Of a stretch of DNA of 33,455 bases, positions 7,737-17,021 are shown one piece after another (position 1 is the stretch's first letter; every line of letters starts with the position of its first letter). The stretch spans positions 291,948 to 325,402 of the forward strand of contig NW_005200853.1 of NCBI RefSeq assembly GCF_000372725.1, in the 5' to 3' direction. A program made the position numbers and the translations under genes. A model generated the notes under the pieces. The model saw only the letters and a program-made list of their open reading frames with translations. It did not search any database and was not told where the DNA came from. Source of the stretch: Emiliania huxleyi CCMP1516 (Eukaryota; Haptophyta; Isochrysidales; Noelaerhabdaceae).

Positions 7737-8756
7737 ATGAGATATTTGCACCTTCTGCTCGCGAACACCGCCGCCGCGCGAGGCGTCGGCGGCGCGGGCC
7801 AAGCTCTAGCGCCTTTGGCCCAGTCGTCGCTCTTCGACGCAGACCGCACGCAAAAGCGCCGCCTGGTTGGGGGAGCGTGCAACGCAACCGCGCAGTGCGG
7901 CCACACGGGGATTCCCTGCAGTTCCCTGCAGCCCGCATCATGCGACCTAGTGAAAGATCTGCTACAAACCTGTCCGCAGTGCGACGGCTGCTGCGCTCCT
8001 CCGCCGCCGTCGACATCGCCCTCCCCTCCGCCGCCGTCCGCCTCGCCCCCCCCGCCTTCCCCGCCTCTGTCCTCGCTGCCGTGCGAATTTGTCGTCGAAG
8101 GAGCTTCCCACTACAATGGCATATGGATAAACTCAAACGAGGTGAACAACAACCGCCCCATCTATGTGCTCTCGACAGATTGCACTCGGGTCCTGCAGTG
8201 GGGGTCTTCCGCTTGCGGCGGTTTTGTCTGGGATAGGTGCGTGCGCTCGACGTGCAGCGGGCCTTCTTCGTGCTACTGTTCGAGGGGTCGTTCGGCATTT
8301 AAGGGTGGCTCAGTGGCGGCACCAGGTCCCTTTGGAGGCTGGGGTGGCTCCGACCACGGCAACGTGGTGGCTTGCCCGCCCCACGCTCCCTCCGCCTCGC
8401 CGTCACACTCCCTACCACCACTTTTGCCACCGCCACCACCGCCGCCGCCGCCCTCTCTGCCGCCGCCGCCCTCTCCGCCGCCGTCTTCCCCGCCCTCTCC
8501 GCTGCCGCCCTCGCCGCCACCATCGTCGCCGCCCTCGTCCCCGCCACTTCTGGTGTACCACGGGATCGACGCGGTGGACGAGGTCATCGACGTCCTGACA
8601 AGCTCCAACAGCACGGGCGTCGCGGGCGACGGAATGCACCCGGCGACATTTGCCGTCTTCGCGCTCACGGCCTTGGCGCTTTTCGCTTGCTGCCGCCGCT
8701 ACTGCTGCCGCCCCGGCTCGATCGAGAGGGTCACGGCGCGCCACCCTCACCCCTAA
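7737..8756 (+). CDS. Secreted/type I membrane Pro-rich Cys-rich surface protein
   Basis: A 339-residue intronless ORF. I take the ATG at 7737 because it opens a hydrophobic leader (MRYLHLLLANTAAARG), whereas upstream in-frame codons look like leader DNA. Order: signal-like leader; first Cys cluster (CNATAQCGHTGIPCSS...CPQCDGCC, about residues 42-82); Pro/Ser spacer; a Cys-containing globular segment (CEFVVEGASHYNGIWINSNE to CYCSRGRSAFKGG, about 110-190); a long PPPPP/SPPP hinge; a C-terminal hydrophobic helix (FAVFALTALALFACC) and a short basic Cys tail. This architecture is common in algal wall or scale-associated proteins (pherophorin-like organisation); no enzyme motif is visible. Cell-surface location is inferred. 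Confidence 0.7.
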   Translation: MRYLHLLLANTAAARGVGGAGQALAPLAQSSLFDADRTQKRRLVGGACNATAQCGHTGIPCSSLQPASCDLVKDLLQTCPQCDGCCAPPPPSTSPSPPPPSASPPPPSPPLSSLPCEFVVEGASHYNGIWINSNEVNNNRPIYVLSTDCTRVLQWGSSACGGFVWDRCVRSTCSGPSSCYCSRGRSAFKGGSVAAPGPFGGWGGSDHGNVVACPPHAPSASPSHSLPPLLPPPPPPPPPSLPPPPSPPPSSPPSPLPPSPPPSSPPSSPPLLVYHGIDAVDEVIDVLTSSNSTGVAGDGMHPATFAVFALTALALFACCRRYCCRPGSIERVTARHPHP

Positions 8757-8761
8757 AGTCT

Positions 8762-8977
8762 ATGAACTCTATCTTCAAACCTCTCACCGCTAAAACTGAC
8801 CTTCAGGCCCTCAAGTCGAGCCGCGTGTGGCACACGCCGGTGGCCTCGGTGGCAGCCAAGCAGGACAAGAACCTCGAAACGCAGCCGCTCCGAGTATCAG
8901 ACGTGCGTAGCGAGTATATTGACCGCTTGCCGCCAGACGCAATCCCGATCTCCAGCCTCACGGGGATCACGGCCTAG
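8762..8977 (+). CDS. Small ORF of 71 residues, function unknown
   Basis: It begins five bases after the stop of the Pro-rich gene with MNSIFKPLTAKTDLQALKSS and ends PISSLTGITA. Its amino-acid mix (Lys, Asp, Leu, Ser, one Trp) looks more protein-like than most shadow frames here. Close spacing to the upstream stop makes an independent gene doubtful; it could be a 3' exon used by alternative splicing, or chance. No family recognised. Confidence 0.25.
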   Translation: MNSIFKPLTAKTDLQALKSSRVWHTPVASVAAKQDKNLETQPLRVSDVRSEYIDRLPPDAIPISSLTGITA

Positions 8978-9147
8978 TGAAGCCCGCCGACTCGCTGCCG
9001 AGACGGTGTCAAGCTAGGTGGATTAGCCTCGCTGCACGCTTGGGAGACCGCGCCTCCTGATTCGCCCGCTGGGCGCGCGACGCTGTGCTCCGGGTCCAGC
9101 CGCCAAGTACGAACCTGGTTTGTGGAGCTCCCACAGATGTCTCCTAG

Positions 9148-9217
9148 ACAGTCCTGAGCCTGTCCAGACAGTGTCCAGACAGCGTCCAGACAGTGTCCAG
9201 ACAGCGTCCAGACAGTG
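9148..9217 (+). repeat. 11-bp minisatellite GTCCAGACAGY
   Basis: About five tandem units of gtccagacagc/t. The unit length equals that of the intronic minisatellites elsewhere in the window, but here no exons can be assigned on either side. The rest of 8978-9671 holds a cacccaccc run near 9307-9325 and no supported gene. Confidence 0.8.
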
Positions 9218-9671
9218 GCACATGGCTCCACTCTTCACAGTAAAGTCTCGTAGTCGTGGCTGGACGACCCTGACAGCACCCCTGGCTGGCGCTGCCGAGG
9301 CCACTCCCCACCCACCCACCCACCCACATACACACCGCTTGCCGCCCTACTTGCCGTTTGGGGGGCAGCCAATTCTCGGACTCGGACGCAGGAAAAAATA
9401 GTTTCGGCGGTCTGAGGCGGCCCAGCGGACCCCAGCGAACCCGTTGGCACGGCCAGCGCGCGGGGGCACGGGGGCGACCCCCCACCTCACTAAAACTATT
9501 CCGAGCCGGCGGTCCTCGCGTCCGACTTGTGTGAGTGACTCGTGAGCCACCCCGACACCGCTCGGACCTCCTCTCCGCGTCGATATTCGTTGCTATCTCC
9601 ATTGTTTGTTTGTCCCGAGCGGCCCCGTGCCTTGCCCCGGGCACGAGTAAACTACAACGCAATCCATCACA

Positions 9672-11954
9672 ATGGGCTTCAATGCACTCCGGTCGAGTGC
9701 TCACATGGCGCTCGTGCGGAGCTTCAATGCTCACATGGCGCCGCACGACGTCACATGCGCACTCGTGCGGCAGACAAGCGCCGCGCCTTGTGTGCTCGAT
9801 CGCAGCTTTGGGTGTGACCCTGCGAGCGGCAGCATGTGGGCCGCAGGCTGCCGCGGCGTGTTTCGCTGCCAGTCAAGCATGGTGCACTGTGGGTATCCGC
9901 CAGGCCTTCCGGCATACAATTGCTCGTGCGGCTCGCCGCGTGCGGACTCCAGCACCGTCGCTCTGAGCGAGAGTCGTGGCTATTGCGGGTCCCACAGGAG
10001 GACTGACAAAGAGGTGGATGCAGCAGACGAATCATGCACCGTGCGCTCACACCAGTGGCGGTCGTACACGAATAGGGATGGCGTGCTGACGCTCCAGGAC
10101 TGCGCTCTTCGCTGTGTCGCCTGTGGGAATTGCAGCTACGCAAGCTTCTCGCAGATCACGAACGATTGCACGCTGTTTAGCGCGTGTAGCCTGGCGCATT
10201 TGCGACAGGGCCCTCAGGCGCACGTCCACAGCACGGTGGCCATTACTGGGCGCACTCGCAGCCCGATGGTAGACCGAGGGCAACTCGAGCCGGCGCTGAT
10301 GCTCCAAGCTGTGTTGGACTACCTGTCAGCGACCCCTGCCCTGCCAGAAAAGCCAGGAAATATTTCCTCCGGGACGAAGTGGCTTCTCGGCCGACCGTTG
10401 CGCGGCGGGCCGTACCTGCTGCGCTTGGGCCCGGCGGCCACGGCCCCAGCCTGGTCCTTCGCAGCCTCTCACCTTCTGATCTGGCCAGCCTCGTTTTCCT
10501 CGGCCTATCTGGCCGCCGCCGTCCTTCTAAAGCACGCGCGAGGCGCGTGCCCCCGCATTGATGCGGCAGCTCTAGTGCCACGTGACTTTGCTTGCAGGCC
10601 TTTCCATCGGGTCTTCACGTACGATGAGTCGTGGAGCCTCGACCCCATCAACACGCTACAAGACTGCGCGCTGAGATGCATCGCCTGTGGCCCGTGCCGA
10701 GTCGTGAGCTTTTCGCGCAGCAGACGAACGTGCAGACTGTACCGCGACGGCGGCTGCCATCTCTCTCGGCTCGCGCAAAATACAAAAGCTGGGGCGGAAT
10801 TTGTTACGTTGGACGTTGGCGACATCCCGACAGCCGATCGGACCGCCGTTCAGGGGGCGTGGCTCACGACCACGCGGATCTTGCCGACGCCAGCCACGTA
10901 CGTGTTGCGGCACATGCGGCCCGAAAAGGTGCCGACTCACGTGTACCGGCACAATATGCGGCTCTCGCGCGCAGTTGACCACCTGCCACGCTTTCTCAAC
11001 CTGAGCGCGCACTACGTTCTCGTGCATCCAACCGGCTGCTTGCCCGCATACATCGATTGCATGCTGACAGACAACAACTCTATCTTTATCGATGGTCAGT
11101 TCCAGCACGCGGTAGAGGCGCAGCTCCTGTGCTGGTCGCTCTTCCGCCGCTTCCCTCAGCTCCAGTCACGCGTGATTGTGGCGACAAAGGCTGGGAAGAT
11201 GGTCAGCCACCCTTGGACCCGCAGCCTCGCTGAAGTCATGAAGTACAAGGTGGTGCGCGCGAGCACGACTGACGCCCGCAATCGCGATCCTTGGCCAGCT
11301 GGTTGCGCAGTTGTTGGACAACCGAACACCCCAAGCGCGTTGGCCATGCTGCCCAAAAAACAATGCTATTGGCTCGTGGCACAAGACGACGCTACAGAAC
11401 TGCACCGCCGCTTGCACCTCGCCGCGCCGGCGTCGCCTGGCCTGGCCGTAGTTCGCCTTGGCATCATGAATCGCGAAGGTAGCCGACGCATCACGAACGC
11501 CGGTAGCTTCTTGGCTTCATGCGCAGAGCTGCTTAGCGAGCACCACTACATCGTGAGCCACGCATCCGACTTTGGCGGCATGACGCTTCGTGAGCAGGCG
11601 CAGTGGGTTCACGAGCAAGACCTGATCCTTTCGCCGCATGGCGCGCAGAACGCCAATTGGATCTTTGCGCGGCCCTGCACGACGATCACGGAGGTCTTCC
11701 CGCTTGGCTATTATGTACCGGGGGAGTACCTGCAGCTGGCGAGGGCTATTGGGGCCGTCGCCTTCGCGGCCTACGACGGGCTGGACCCGTACGGCGACAC
11801 TGTGAAACGAGCGGCCACCTACCTTGGTCGCATCGGGGCGCGCTCAGTCACTATCGAGCTCAACATCTCGACTGCAGAGAGCGTCCTGCGGACCATGCTT
11901 GGAGCGTGGCTCCGCTGCCGGTCTGAGATGCACAACGACACTGCACTAGCGTAG
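9672..11954 (+). CDS. GT61-like glycosyltransferase with two apple-like cysteine modules
   Basis: A single 2283-nt exon, 760 residues, starting MGFNALRSS. Two homologous Cys modules share LQDCALRC(V/I)ACG.C...(A/V)SFS...C.L (about residues 138-175 and 318-360); their C..CALRC pattern and size recall PAN/apple domains. The C-terminal third carries the GT61 (DUF563) signature: VVRLGIMNREGSRRITN, then DLILSPHGAQNANWIF and TTITEVFPLGYYVPGEY (about residues 600-700). GT61 enzymes include xylosyl- and arabinosyl-transferases acting in the Golgi on glycans; the HGA..N motif is the diagnostic part. No clear signal anchor is seen at the chosen start, so an upstream exon may be missing. Substrate unknown. 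Confidence 0.75.
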   Translation: MGFNALRSSAHMALVRSFNAHMAPHDVTCALVRQTSAAPCVLDRSFGCDPASGSMWAAGCRGVFRCQSSMVHCGYPPGLPAYNCSCGSPRADSSTVALSESRGYCGSHRRTDKEVDAADESCTVRSHQWRSYTNRDGVLTLQDCALRCVACGNCSYASFSQITNDCTLFSACSLAHLRQGPQAHVHSTVAITGRTRSPMVDRGQLEPALMLQAVLDYLSATPALPEKPGNISSGTKWLLGRPLRGGPYLLRLGPAATAPAWSFAASHLLIWPASFSSAYLAAAVLLKHARGACPRIDAAALVPRDFACRPFHRVFTYDESWSLDPINTLQDCALRCIACGPCRVVSFSRSRRTCRLYRDGGCHLSRLAQNTKAGAEFVTLDVGDIPTADRTAVQGAWLTTTRILPTPATYVLRHMRPEKVPTHVYRHNMRLSRAVDHLPRFLNLSAHYVLVHPTGCLPAYIDCMLTDNNSIFIDGQFQHAVEAQLLCWSLFRRFPQLQSRVIVATKAGKMVSHPWTRSLAEVMKYKVVRASTTDARNRDPWPAGCAVVGQPNTPSALAMLPKKQCYWLVAQDDATELHRRLHLAAPASPGLAVVRLGIMNREGSRRITNAGSFLASCAELLSEHHYIVSHASDFGGMTLREQAQWVHEQDLILSPHGAQNANWIFARPCTTITEVFPLGYYVPGEYLQLARAIGAVAFAAYDGLDPYGDTVKRAATYLGRIGARSVTIELNISTAESVLRTMLGAWLRCRSEMHNDTALA

Positions 11955-12484
11955 CGAGGTGGACGTGTCGGCTCCCGACGCCTTCTTCCCTGGGCTGACC
12001 GACGTGACGTCTGGTACAAAAGTAAAGCAGACGCCAGCGACCCACACACCGAGTACTGTACTACTACTACGTACAATGAGTGTCTCGTCCCCGTATCCAT
12101 GCGTATTGGCTGCCAGAGCAGCCCACATGAACCGAACCCGCTTTCCCGCATGTTCGTGCTTGCATGTTTGTAGTTAGTGAGATCAAACATGGACATGCAC
12201 ACACACTGCGCATGTTCACACGCGGCATGCATGTATGTAGTTAGTGAGACTCAACGCCTAGCATGGACAGCTGTACAGTAAAAGCGCATCCCTCTCAGGG
12301 CTCAGGGCTGAGGCTCCCGTTCACGGTTTCTCTATGAGTGTTTCCCTTCTGGACCCGAGGCAACCGCTCCGAGAGGAGAGGGAGGCTCGACAGGCCGCAG
12401 CTCGGGCGGTCGGACGCACAGACGCGGGTCCCGCTACGGCTATCGGTGACGCAGCTGCACCCACCACGGCGGCACAAAGCAGAG
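11955..12484 (+). repeat. 3' flank with an imperfect direct repeat
   Basis: Two copies of a block built on cgcatgttc, gcatg.atgtagttagtgaga and .catggacag occur at about 12149-12196 and 12210-12269. No gene supported. Confidence 0.45.
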
Positions 12485-12656
12485 CTACGCCCCGTCGCGC
12501 GCGCCCACCGTCTCCAGGAGCACCATCCTCGCGAGGCGGTCGTAGTCGCTCAGCGTGAGGTAGATCTGCGCCATCACTCGCAGATAGCACAGCCCGTCCA
12601 CGTACGGCGCGAAGAGCTGCACGCCGCGCGCGTTGAGCGACGCTCCGAGATCGCCC
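12485..12656 (-). CDS. Possible terminal exon of an unrecognised minus-strand gene
   Basis: The frame reads LNARGVQLFAPYVDGLCYLR then VMAQIYLTLSDYDRLARMVL and ends ETVGARDGA with a stop at 12485-12487. Hydrophobic spacing looks like real helical protein. Upstream on the minus strand it enters a gatctcggg/gctatctcg repeat (12640-12725) resembling the intronic arrays, so the 5' edge would be an acceptor near 12650. I could not find the preceding exon. No family assigned. Confidence 0.35.
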
Positions 12657-12730
12657 GAGATAGCGCGGCGCGGCCCCGAGATCGCCCGAGATAGCGCGAG
12701 ATCGCCCGAGATCGCGCGGCGCGGCCCGAG
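12640..12730. repeat. cgagatcgccc / gagatagcgcg repeat
   Basis: About seven alternating 11-12-bp units of cgagatcgccc and gagatagcgcg with ggcgcggccc spacers. Probably part of an intron of the minus-strand gene whose last exon is at 12485-12656. Confidence 0.6.
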
Positions 12731-12979
12731 GCCGAGGCGAGGTGGATGGGTTGGGAGCGAGGGGGCGGAAGTGGCCAGTGCGGTAGATCGGTCAGTCGGG
12801 GCGCGTGAGCCGGACTTGTGAGCCGGACGGCTTTCATTTCTCTCTGCGTTCTTGCACATGGAGTGCAAGATACTCGCTCGTCTGTTGCCGTCCCAAGCTG
12901 TCACTCCCCTTTCTCCCGGCCGGGGTGGGGCGCGCGCGGGGGGCGGCGGGTGTGCGGGATGTCTGTGGGCCCGAGAGCG

Positions 12980-12986
12980 ATATAAA
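12980..12986 (+). promoter_or_regulatory. TATA-like box upstream of ISN1
   Basis: TATAAAA is the only such box seen in this GC-rich intergenic region, followed by a long pyrimidine tract (13050-13215). It lies about 450 nt before the ISN1 ATG, so it would imply a long leader. Chance occurrence is quite possible. Confidence 0.2.
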
Positions 12987-13433
12987 ATGTCCGCCTTGCG
13001 TTTGTGTTTCATAAGTAAGGCTATTGTAAGCGCAAAGAAAAGAGTGCCTCCTTCGACCTTCCCCGCCGCCCCTTCCCCCGCCACCTTTTCCCTCGCCGTC
13101 TCCTTCCCCCCCCCACCTCCTTCCTCGCATCCTCGCCCCCCCCTCCTGCCCCCCTCCCCACCACCGCCTCCCACCCCCCCGCCGTCCCTTCCCTCGCTGA
13201 CTTCTCCCTCGCGCCTCCGTGGATTCCGCGCGCTCTAGAGAGAGAAACACCGGCGCCGGGGAGCTTGGAGCACTTCGAGTGCACTTACCGGCCATCTCTT
13301 TTTCTCTGGCCGTCGGTATTGCTTTGCCCGCATCTCTACTCCGTTCTCTCGCGCGTTGTGCCGCCATCAACAGCGCCTGCCGACCGACGAGTGGCGTCGA
13401 GCAGACCACACCGCACGAGCTCTATACAGACAT

Positions 13434-15680
13434 ATGTCGCCGTCCGCCCGCGAGCTCGCCTTCAGCGCTGCCGGCGCGCTCGCAGGGATCGCGGCAATGC
13501 TCGCCCTCCAGCGGGCCCTGCTCACTGGCTCACGGGCAGTCACGCTGGCAATGCAGCAGTCGGAGGAGGATCAGGGCGAGATCACGCGCGGGAGGGCCAA
13601 GCACGACATGACGCCGAGCCAGCTCGCGCGCCGGCAAGCGGCCGACCCGCTCATCTCCCTCATGCTCGACCTCCTCGACCGCCTCTCGCTCACAGAGGTG
13701 TGCGCCATGAGCGATGGCGCGGCTGCGAGAGCTCCGACAATGCCGCTGCCCACGAGTAGGCGTGTGCCGTGGCGGAGGACCTGATCGCCGAACACCTCGA
13801 GGCCGCACAGCGCGAAGACGCGCCACCCACCGAGCTGAGCACTCTCGCGCCGAGGCAACCGCTGCGTGTGTGTCGGCTCTCTGGCTGTGAGCATGAAGGA
13901 CATCCCTTCACTACTCCATCTGTGCAACGAGTAGGCTCGTCTCGAACGAGTTTGGCCGGCTGTGGCAGCCGCTCCACCTCCGCGAGGCGCTGATCGACTA
14001 CGACAACGAGGCCACCCTGCCGTACTCGCCCCCCCCACCCCTTACTGCTGCTGCTGCTGCTGCTGCTGCTACTACTACCATACGTGACCAATCGTACTCG
14101 CTGTTGAGTCTGCTCAGTCCTGCTCGATGCCTGAAGGCGCACGTCACTTGCCGCCAGTACGTGCCGGCGACCTTCCGCGAGCTGCGCAACATCTGCAACC
14201 TCGCCCAGGTCTATGGGGAGATATGGGGAGATATGGGGAGATGACATCAAGGAGCTGCGCAACATCTGCAGCCTCGCCCAGGTCCGCGGCGCGGCGGGCC
14301 CGGGCGCAGCCCTGCAGCTGCTCACCTTCGACGGCGACCAGAGACTCTCTCCGCGTGTCCACGACACGTCCGCGACACGTCCGCGACACGTCCGCGACAC
14401 GTCCGCTGGATGTGCCACCGTACAGGCGACCAGACCCTCTATCCAGACCGCGCCACGCTGGGCAGCGACGCGCCGCTCGTGCCGCTGCTGCTCGAGCTGC
14501 TCACGCGCGGCGTCGCCCTCGCCCTCGTCACGGCGGTTGGGTTCGACGAGGCTGCGCCCTACGAGGCCCGCCTCTGGCCTCTGCGGCGTCCAATGAATTG
14601 GCGAATCGTCAGTCACCTCGATTCACCAATCATGAGCAGCTGATAGGCTCGCCTCTCCGGCCTCCTCGCCGCCCTCACCGCGGCGGGCGCACCCGAGGCG
14701 ATCTGCGCCCGCGTCGTCGCCGTCGTCGGCTGAATATTCGACTAGATTCGACTCCGTTGTGTCATACTGCAGGCGCTCTGCAGCCGCGTCTTTGTGGTCG
14801 GCGGGCAGTGCAACTACCTTGCCCGCTGCCGCGCGGAGGGCGGCGTCGCCACCCTCTATATGGTGCCCCCCTCACGAACGCCGAGACGCAGTTGCACTGT
14901 GAACAGCGTCTCTTCACACCTGCAGCTGTGAACAGGTGCCCCCCTCGGAGTGGAGGCTGCCGGAGATGGAACGGTGGCGGCCGCAGCAGCTGCAGCGGCT
15001 GCTCGACGTGGCTCAGCGCGCCCTTCTCGACGGCGCCGCGCGGACGGCTTGTCTTGGCCGACCAGCGTGTTGCATGGTCAGTGTGGCAGTTGATTGATGG
15101 CTAGGCGCCGCGCGGATGCACATGGCCGACAAGGTCAAGCTGGTGCGCAAGGAGCGCGCGGTCGGCGTGCTGTACGAGGCGGAGGAGCACCGCGCGGAGC
15201 TGCAAACGCACGCTATGTACGCGAGTACGCAATCCTTACTCAATAGGCGGAGAAGCACCGCACGGAGCTGCACCGCACGACCACGCTCATGTACGACGAG
15301 CTGCCCGCGCACCCATCGACTAGCTCACAATGTTGACGCACTCCTCATTCATCCACAGGCTCGACGAGCTCGCCGTGCACGCGCGGCAGGCGGTGCGGGA
15401 GGAGCAGCGCACCAACGCCGCGCTGCGCAGCATGCCCTTCTGCGCCTTCAACGGCGGGCGGGACGTCTTTGTCGACGTCGGCTCAAAGGACCTCGGCATC
15501 GCCTCGCTGCAGCGCATCGTCGGCGCGACGCCGCAGAGCACGCTGCACATGGGCGACCAGTTCACCCAGACGGGCAACGACCTGCTCGCGCGGCGCGCGT
15601 GCGGGACGCTGTGGGTCGACTCGCCCGAGGAGACGGCGGTGCTGCTCCGGTACATGCTCCGGATGCGGGCGAAGGGTTAG
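13434..15680 (+). CDS. ISN1: IMP-specific 5'-nucleotidase
   Basis: Hydrolyses IMP to inosine in purine salvage; HAD-type phosphatase, cytosolic in fungi. Splicing 12 exons gives 462 codons plus stop, close to the yeast enzyme. Key blocks: FRELRNICNLAQ; the catalytic LLTFDGDQTLYPD (equivalent of the DGD.TLY motif); ALALVTAVGFDEAAPYEARLSGLL; VFVVGGQCNYLARC; KLVRKERAVGVLY; SMPFCAFNGGRDVFVDVGSKDLGIASLQRI; STLHMGDQFTQTGNDLLARRACGTLWVDSPEET. The order matches ISN1 from end to end. Start ATG 13434 is the first in frame and follows tctatacagacat. Exons: 13434-13697, 13760-13836 (end tentative), 13935-14021, 14118-14208, 14282-14333, 14426-14565, 14647-14697, 14773-14862, 14936-15032, 15105-15178, 15247-15290, 15359-15680. 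ISN1 is best known from fungi and apicomplexans. Confidence 0.93.
14209..14281 (+). other. GT-AG intron bounded by a near-perfect 32-bp duplication with GGGGAGATAT insert
   Basis: The segment gagctgcgcaacatctgca(a/g)cctcgcccaggtc is present on both sides (one mismatch). Between the copies lie about three units of tatggggaga plus tgacatcaag. The AG|GT within the duplicated exon supplies both the donor (first copy) and acceptor (second copy), so the intron needs nothing from the insert. Confidence 0.9.
14334..14425 (+). repeat. GC-AG intron with GACACGTCCGC minisatellite
   Basis: About four units of gacacgtccgc (14360-14405) inside a 92-nt intron that splits the catalytic motif TFDG|DQTLYPD. 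The flanking GGCGACCAGA is duplicated. The unit differs by one base from the array in the DDM1 intron 2737-2944 and has the same orientation relative to transcription. Confidence 0.9.
14863..14935 (+). other. Introner-like GT-AG intron in ISN1
   Basis: A 73-nt intron bounded by the direct repeat GGTGCCCCCCTC. Its last 39 nt, from CTGTGAACAGCGTCTC through CAGCTGTGAACAG, match the DDM1 intron 3892-3960 at 36 of 39 positions and share the CTTCACACCT and GTGAACAG parts with DDM1 intron 1362-1437. Removal joins ATLYM to VPPSEWRLPEMERW. Confidence 0.88.
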
Positions 15681-17021
15681 GGGGCGAGCGGGGAGTTGGC
15701 AAGAGTCGAGCCGCGGGGGCGCGTCCCACTCCCAGGCCTCCCGTCACTAGTCTGCGGCTCTGCCCGTCCCGTGTGCCTTGAGCTTGTGCAAAGCATTTAA
15801 AGTTTCCGACGCTCTCGGTCACGCGGTGAGTGTTACAGGTGTGATTGTGAGCAGGCGCGACCGTGGAAAGTGCAGTGCAGGGGAAAATGTGCGCACACAT
15901 GAACCTCCACAAGAGACAAGTGGCCGCGACACGAGCCGACACGATTCACGATTTTTCCTTTTTCTCAAGTCCACCTCGATCCTCGTGACGTGTCCGTCCG
16001 TGTGTATACATCAGTCAGTGAGTACTGAGTACGAAATCTCCATGACCATGTGCAGAGGGTCAAGGGGGGCGCAGAGCTAACACGAAACACGTAACAGAGC
16101 CAGACCCAGAGCGCAGAGGGCCCCCGACGACGCGAGCGCAAAGGCGGCATCAGTCCTGCTCGTTGTGGGGTCCTGTTTTCATATTGACAACGTTAAATAC
16201 TTAGCTTCCACTCCATGGCTAAACCTCGGCAGACGACGAACTCCCTCGGTCTACGTCGGACGGGCAAGGGGAGGGTCCGGGACCCGCCGCGCACACGAAT
16301 ATGCCTCTGTATATGGCGACCAGCGCGAAACGAGACGGCTAGCACCTTGGTCTTGATTGCCATCACGAAGTGGCCACAAGGTTCATGATTTCTCCGACTT
16401 GTTCAGGCTGGCCCGTGAAGGAAATCCAGAGACCCGACAAGCCGATACCAATCGCGATCGAGATGGGTTCCATCGGAGTTCAGGTGCCTAACAGGGCGTG
16501 ATGCTTCTCACGGAAGTCCTCTGCGAGACGTGCTGCGAATCCGGCAGGAGGTGGCGAGGGCCAATGTGGCAGCGCAAAGCGATCATATGGTAGTAGTGTG
16601 GCAGGGTGATGGCGCGTTGACGGCGCGGTGGGGGCAGTGGGCCGCTGTGTGACCGCCGTGCTGGTGGCGGCGGCTGGTAGTGGGTTGCGACTGCGTGCGG
16701 CGTGATAGATGCTGTTGCCGGGCGAGGGTGGTTGGCGAGTGTTGGGGCGTCGCGTCTTGCCGAAATAGAGCGCGCTTGCGTTGTCGGTCGGCAAGGCGGC
16801 GCACCTATCCCCCCGGCGGCGCAAGGGCGCAAGCTAACTGATAAGGGCTCCGGTCCTCCAAGTAAGAATAAAAAAATACATCACAAAGAAAACCGGGAAG
16901 TTGACGACTTGCTGTGCCGCCTCGGCTGCGGCGTGGCGGCGTGGCGGGCGGTCGGCTGCATCAGCTGTCGCCCCACCCGAGTGTCTCTCGTCTCGCTACA
17001 TCCTCCCGCGACCGCTGCGCG
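15681..17021. other. Intergenic region between ISN1 and the MATE gene
   Basis: No gene I can support. Open minus-strand frames at 16480-16832 overlap each other in several frames and match nothing recognised. A short plus-strand stretch near 16405-16500 (IPIAIEMGSIGVQVPNRA then stop) looks mildly protein-like but has no start or splice partner. Confidence 0.4.

Larger units (their letters stand above)
13698..15358 (+). other. Intron set of ISN1
   Basis: Inferred introns with donors: 13698-13759 GT; 13837-13934 GA (tentative, chosen because it alone keeps frame); 14022-14117 GT; 14209-14281 GT; 14334-14425 GC; 14566-14646 GC; 14698-14772 GC; 14863-14935 GT; 15033-15104 GC; 15179-15246 GC; 15291-15358 GT. 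All end in AG. Phases are consistent throughout and give an uninterrupted ISN1 reading frame. In most, the intron start repeats the start of the next exon: GGCGCCGCGCGGA (13 nt) at 15033/15105, and gcggagRagcaccgcRcgga (R, two differing bases) at 15179/15247. Confidence 0.85.

Noticed and set aside
16480..16832. Overlapping minus-strand frames as a gene
   Set aside because: Three frames are open at once over a low-complexity stretch, with no conserved motif or splice partner.
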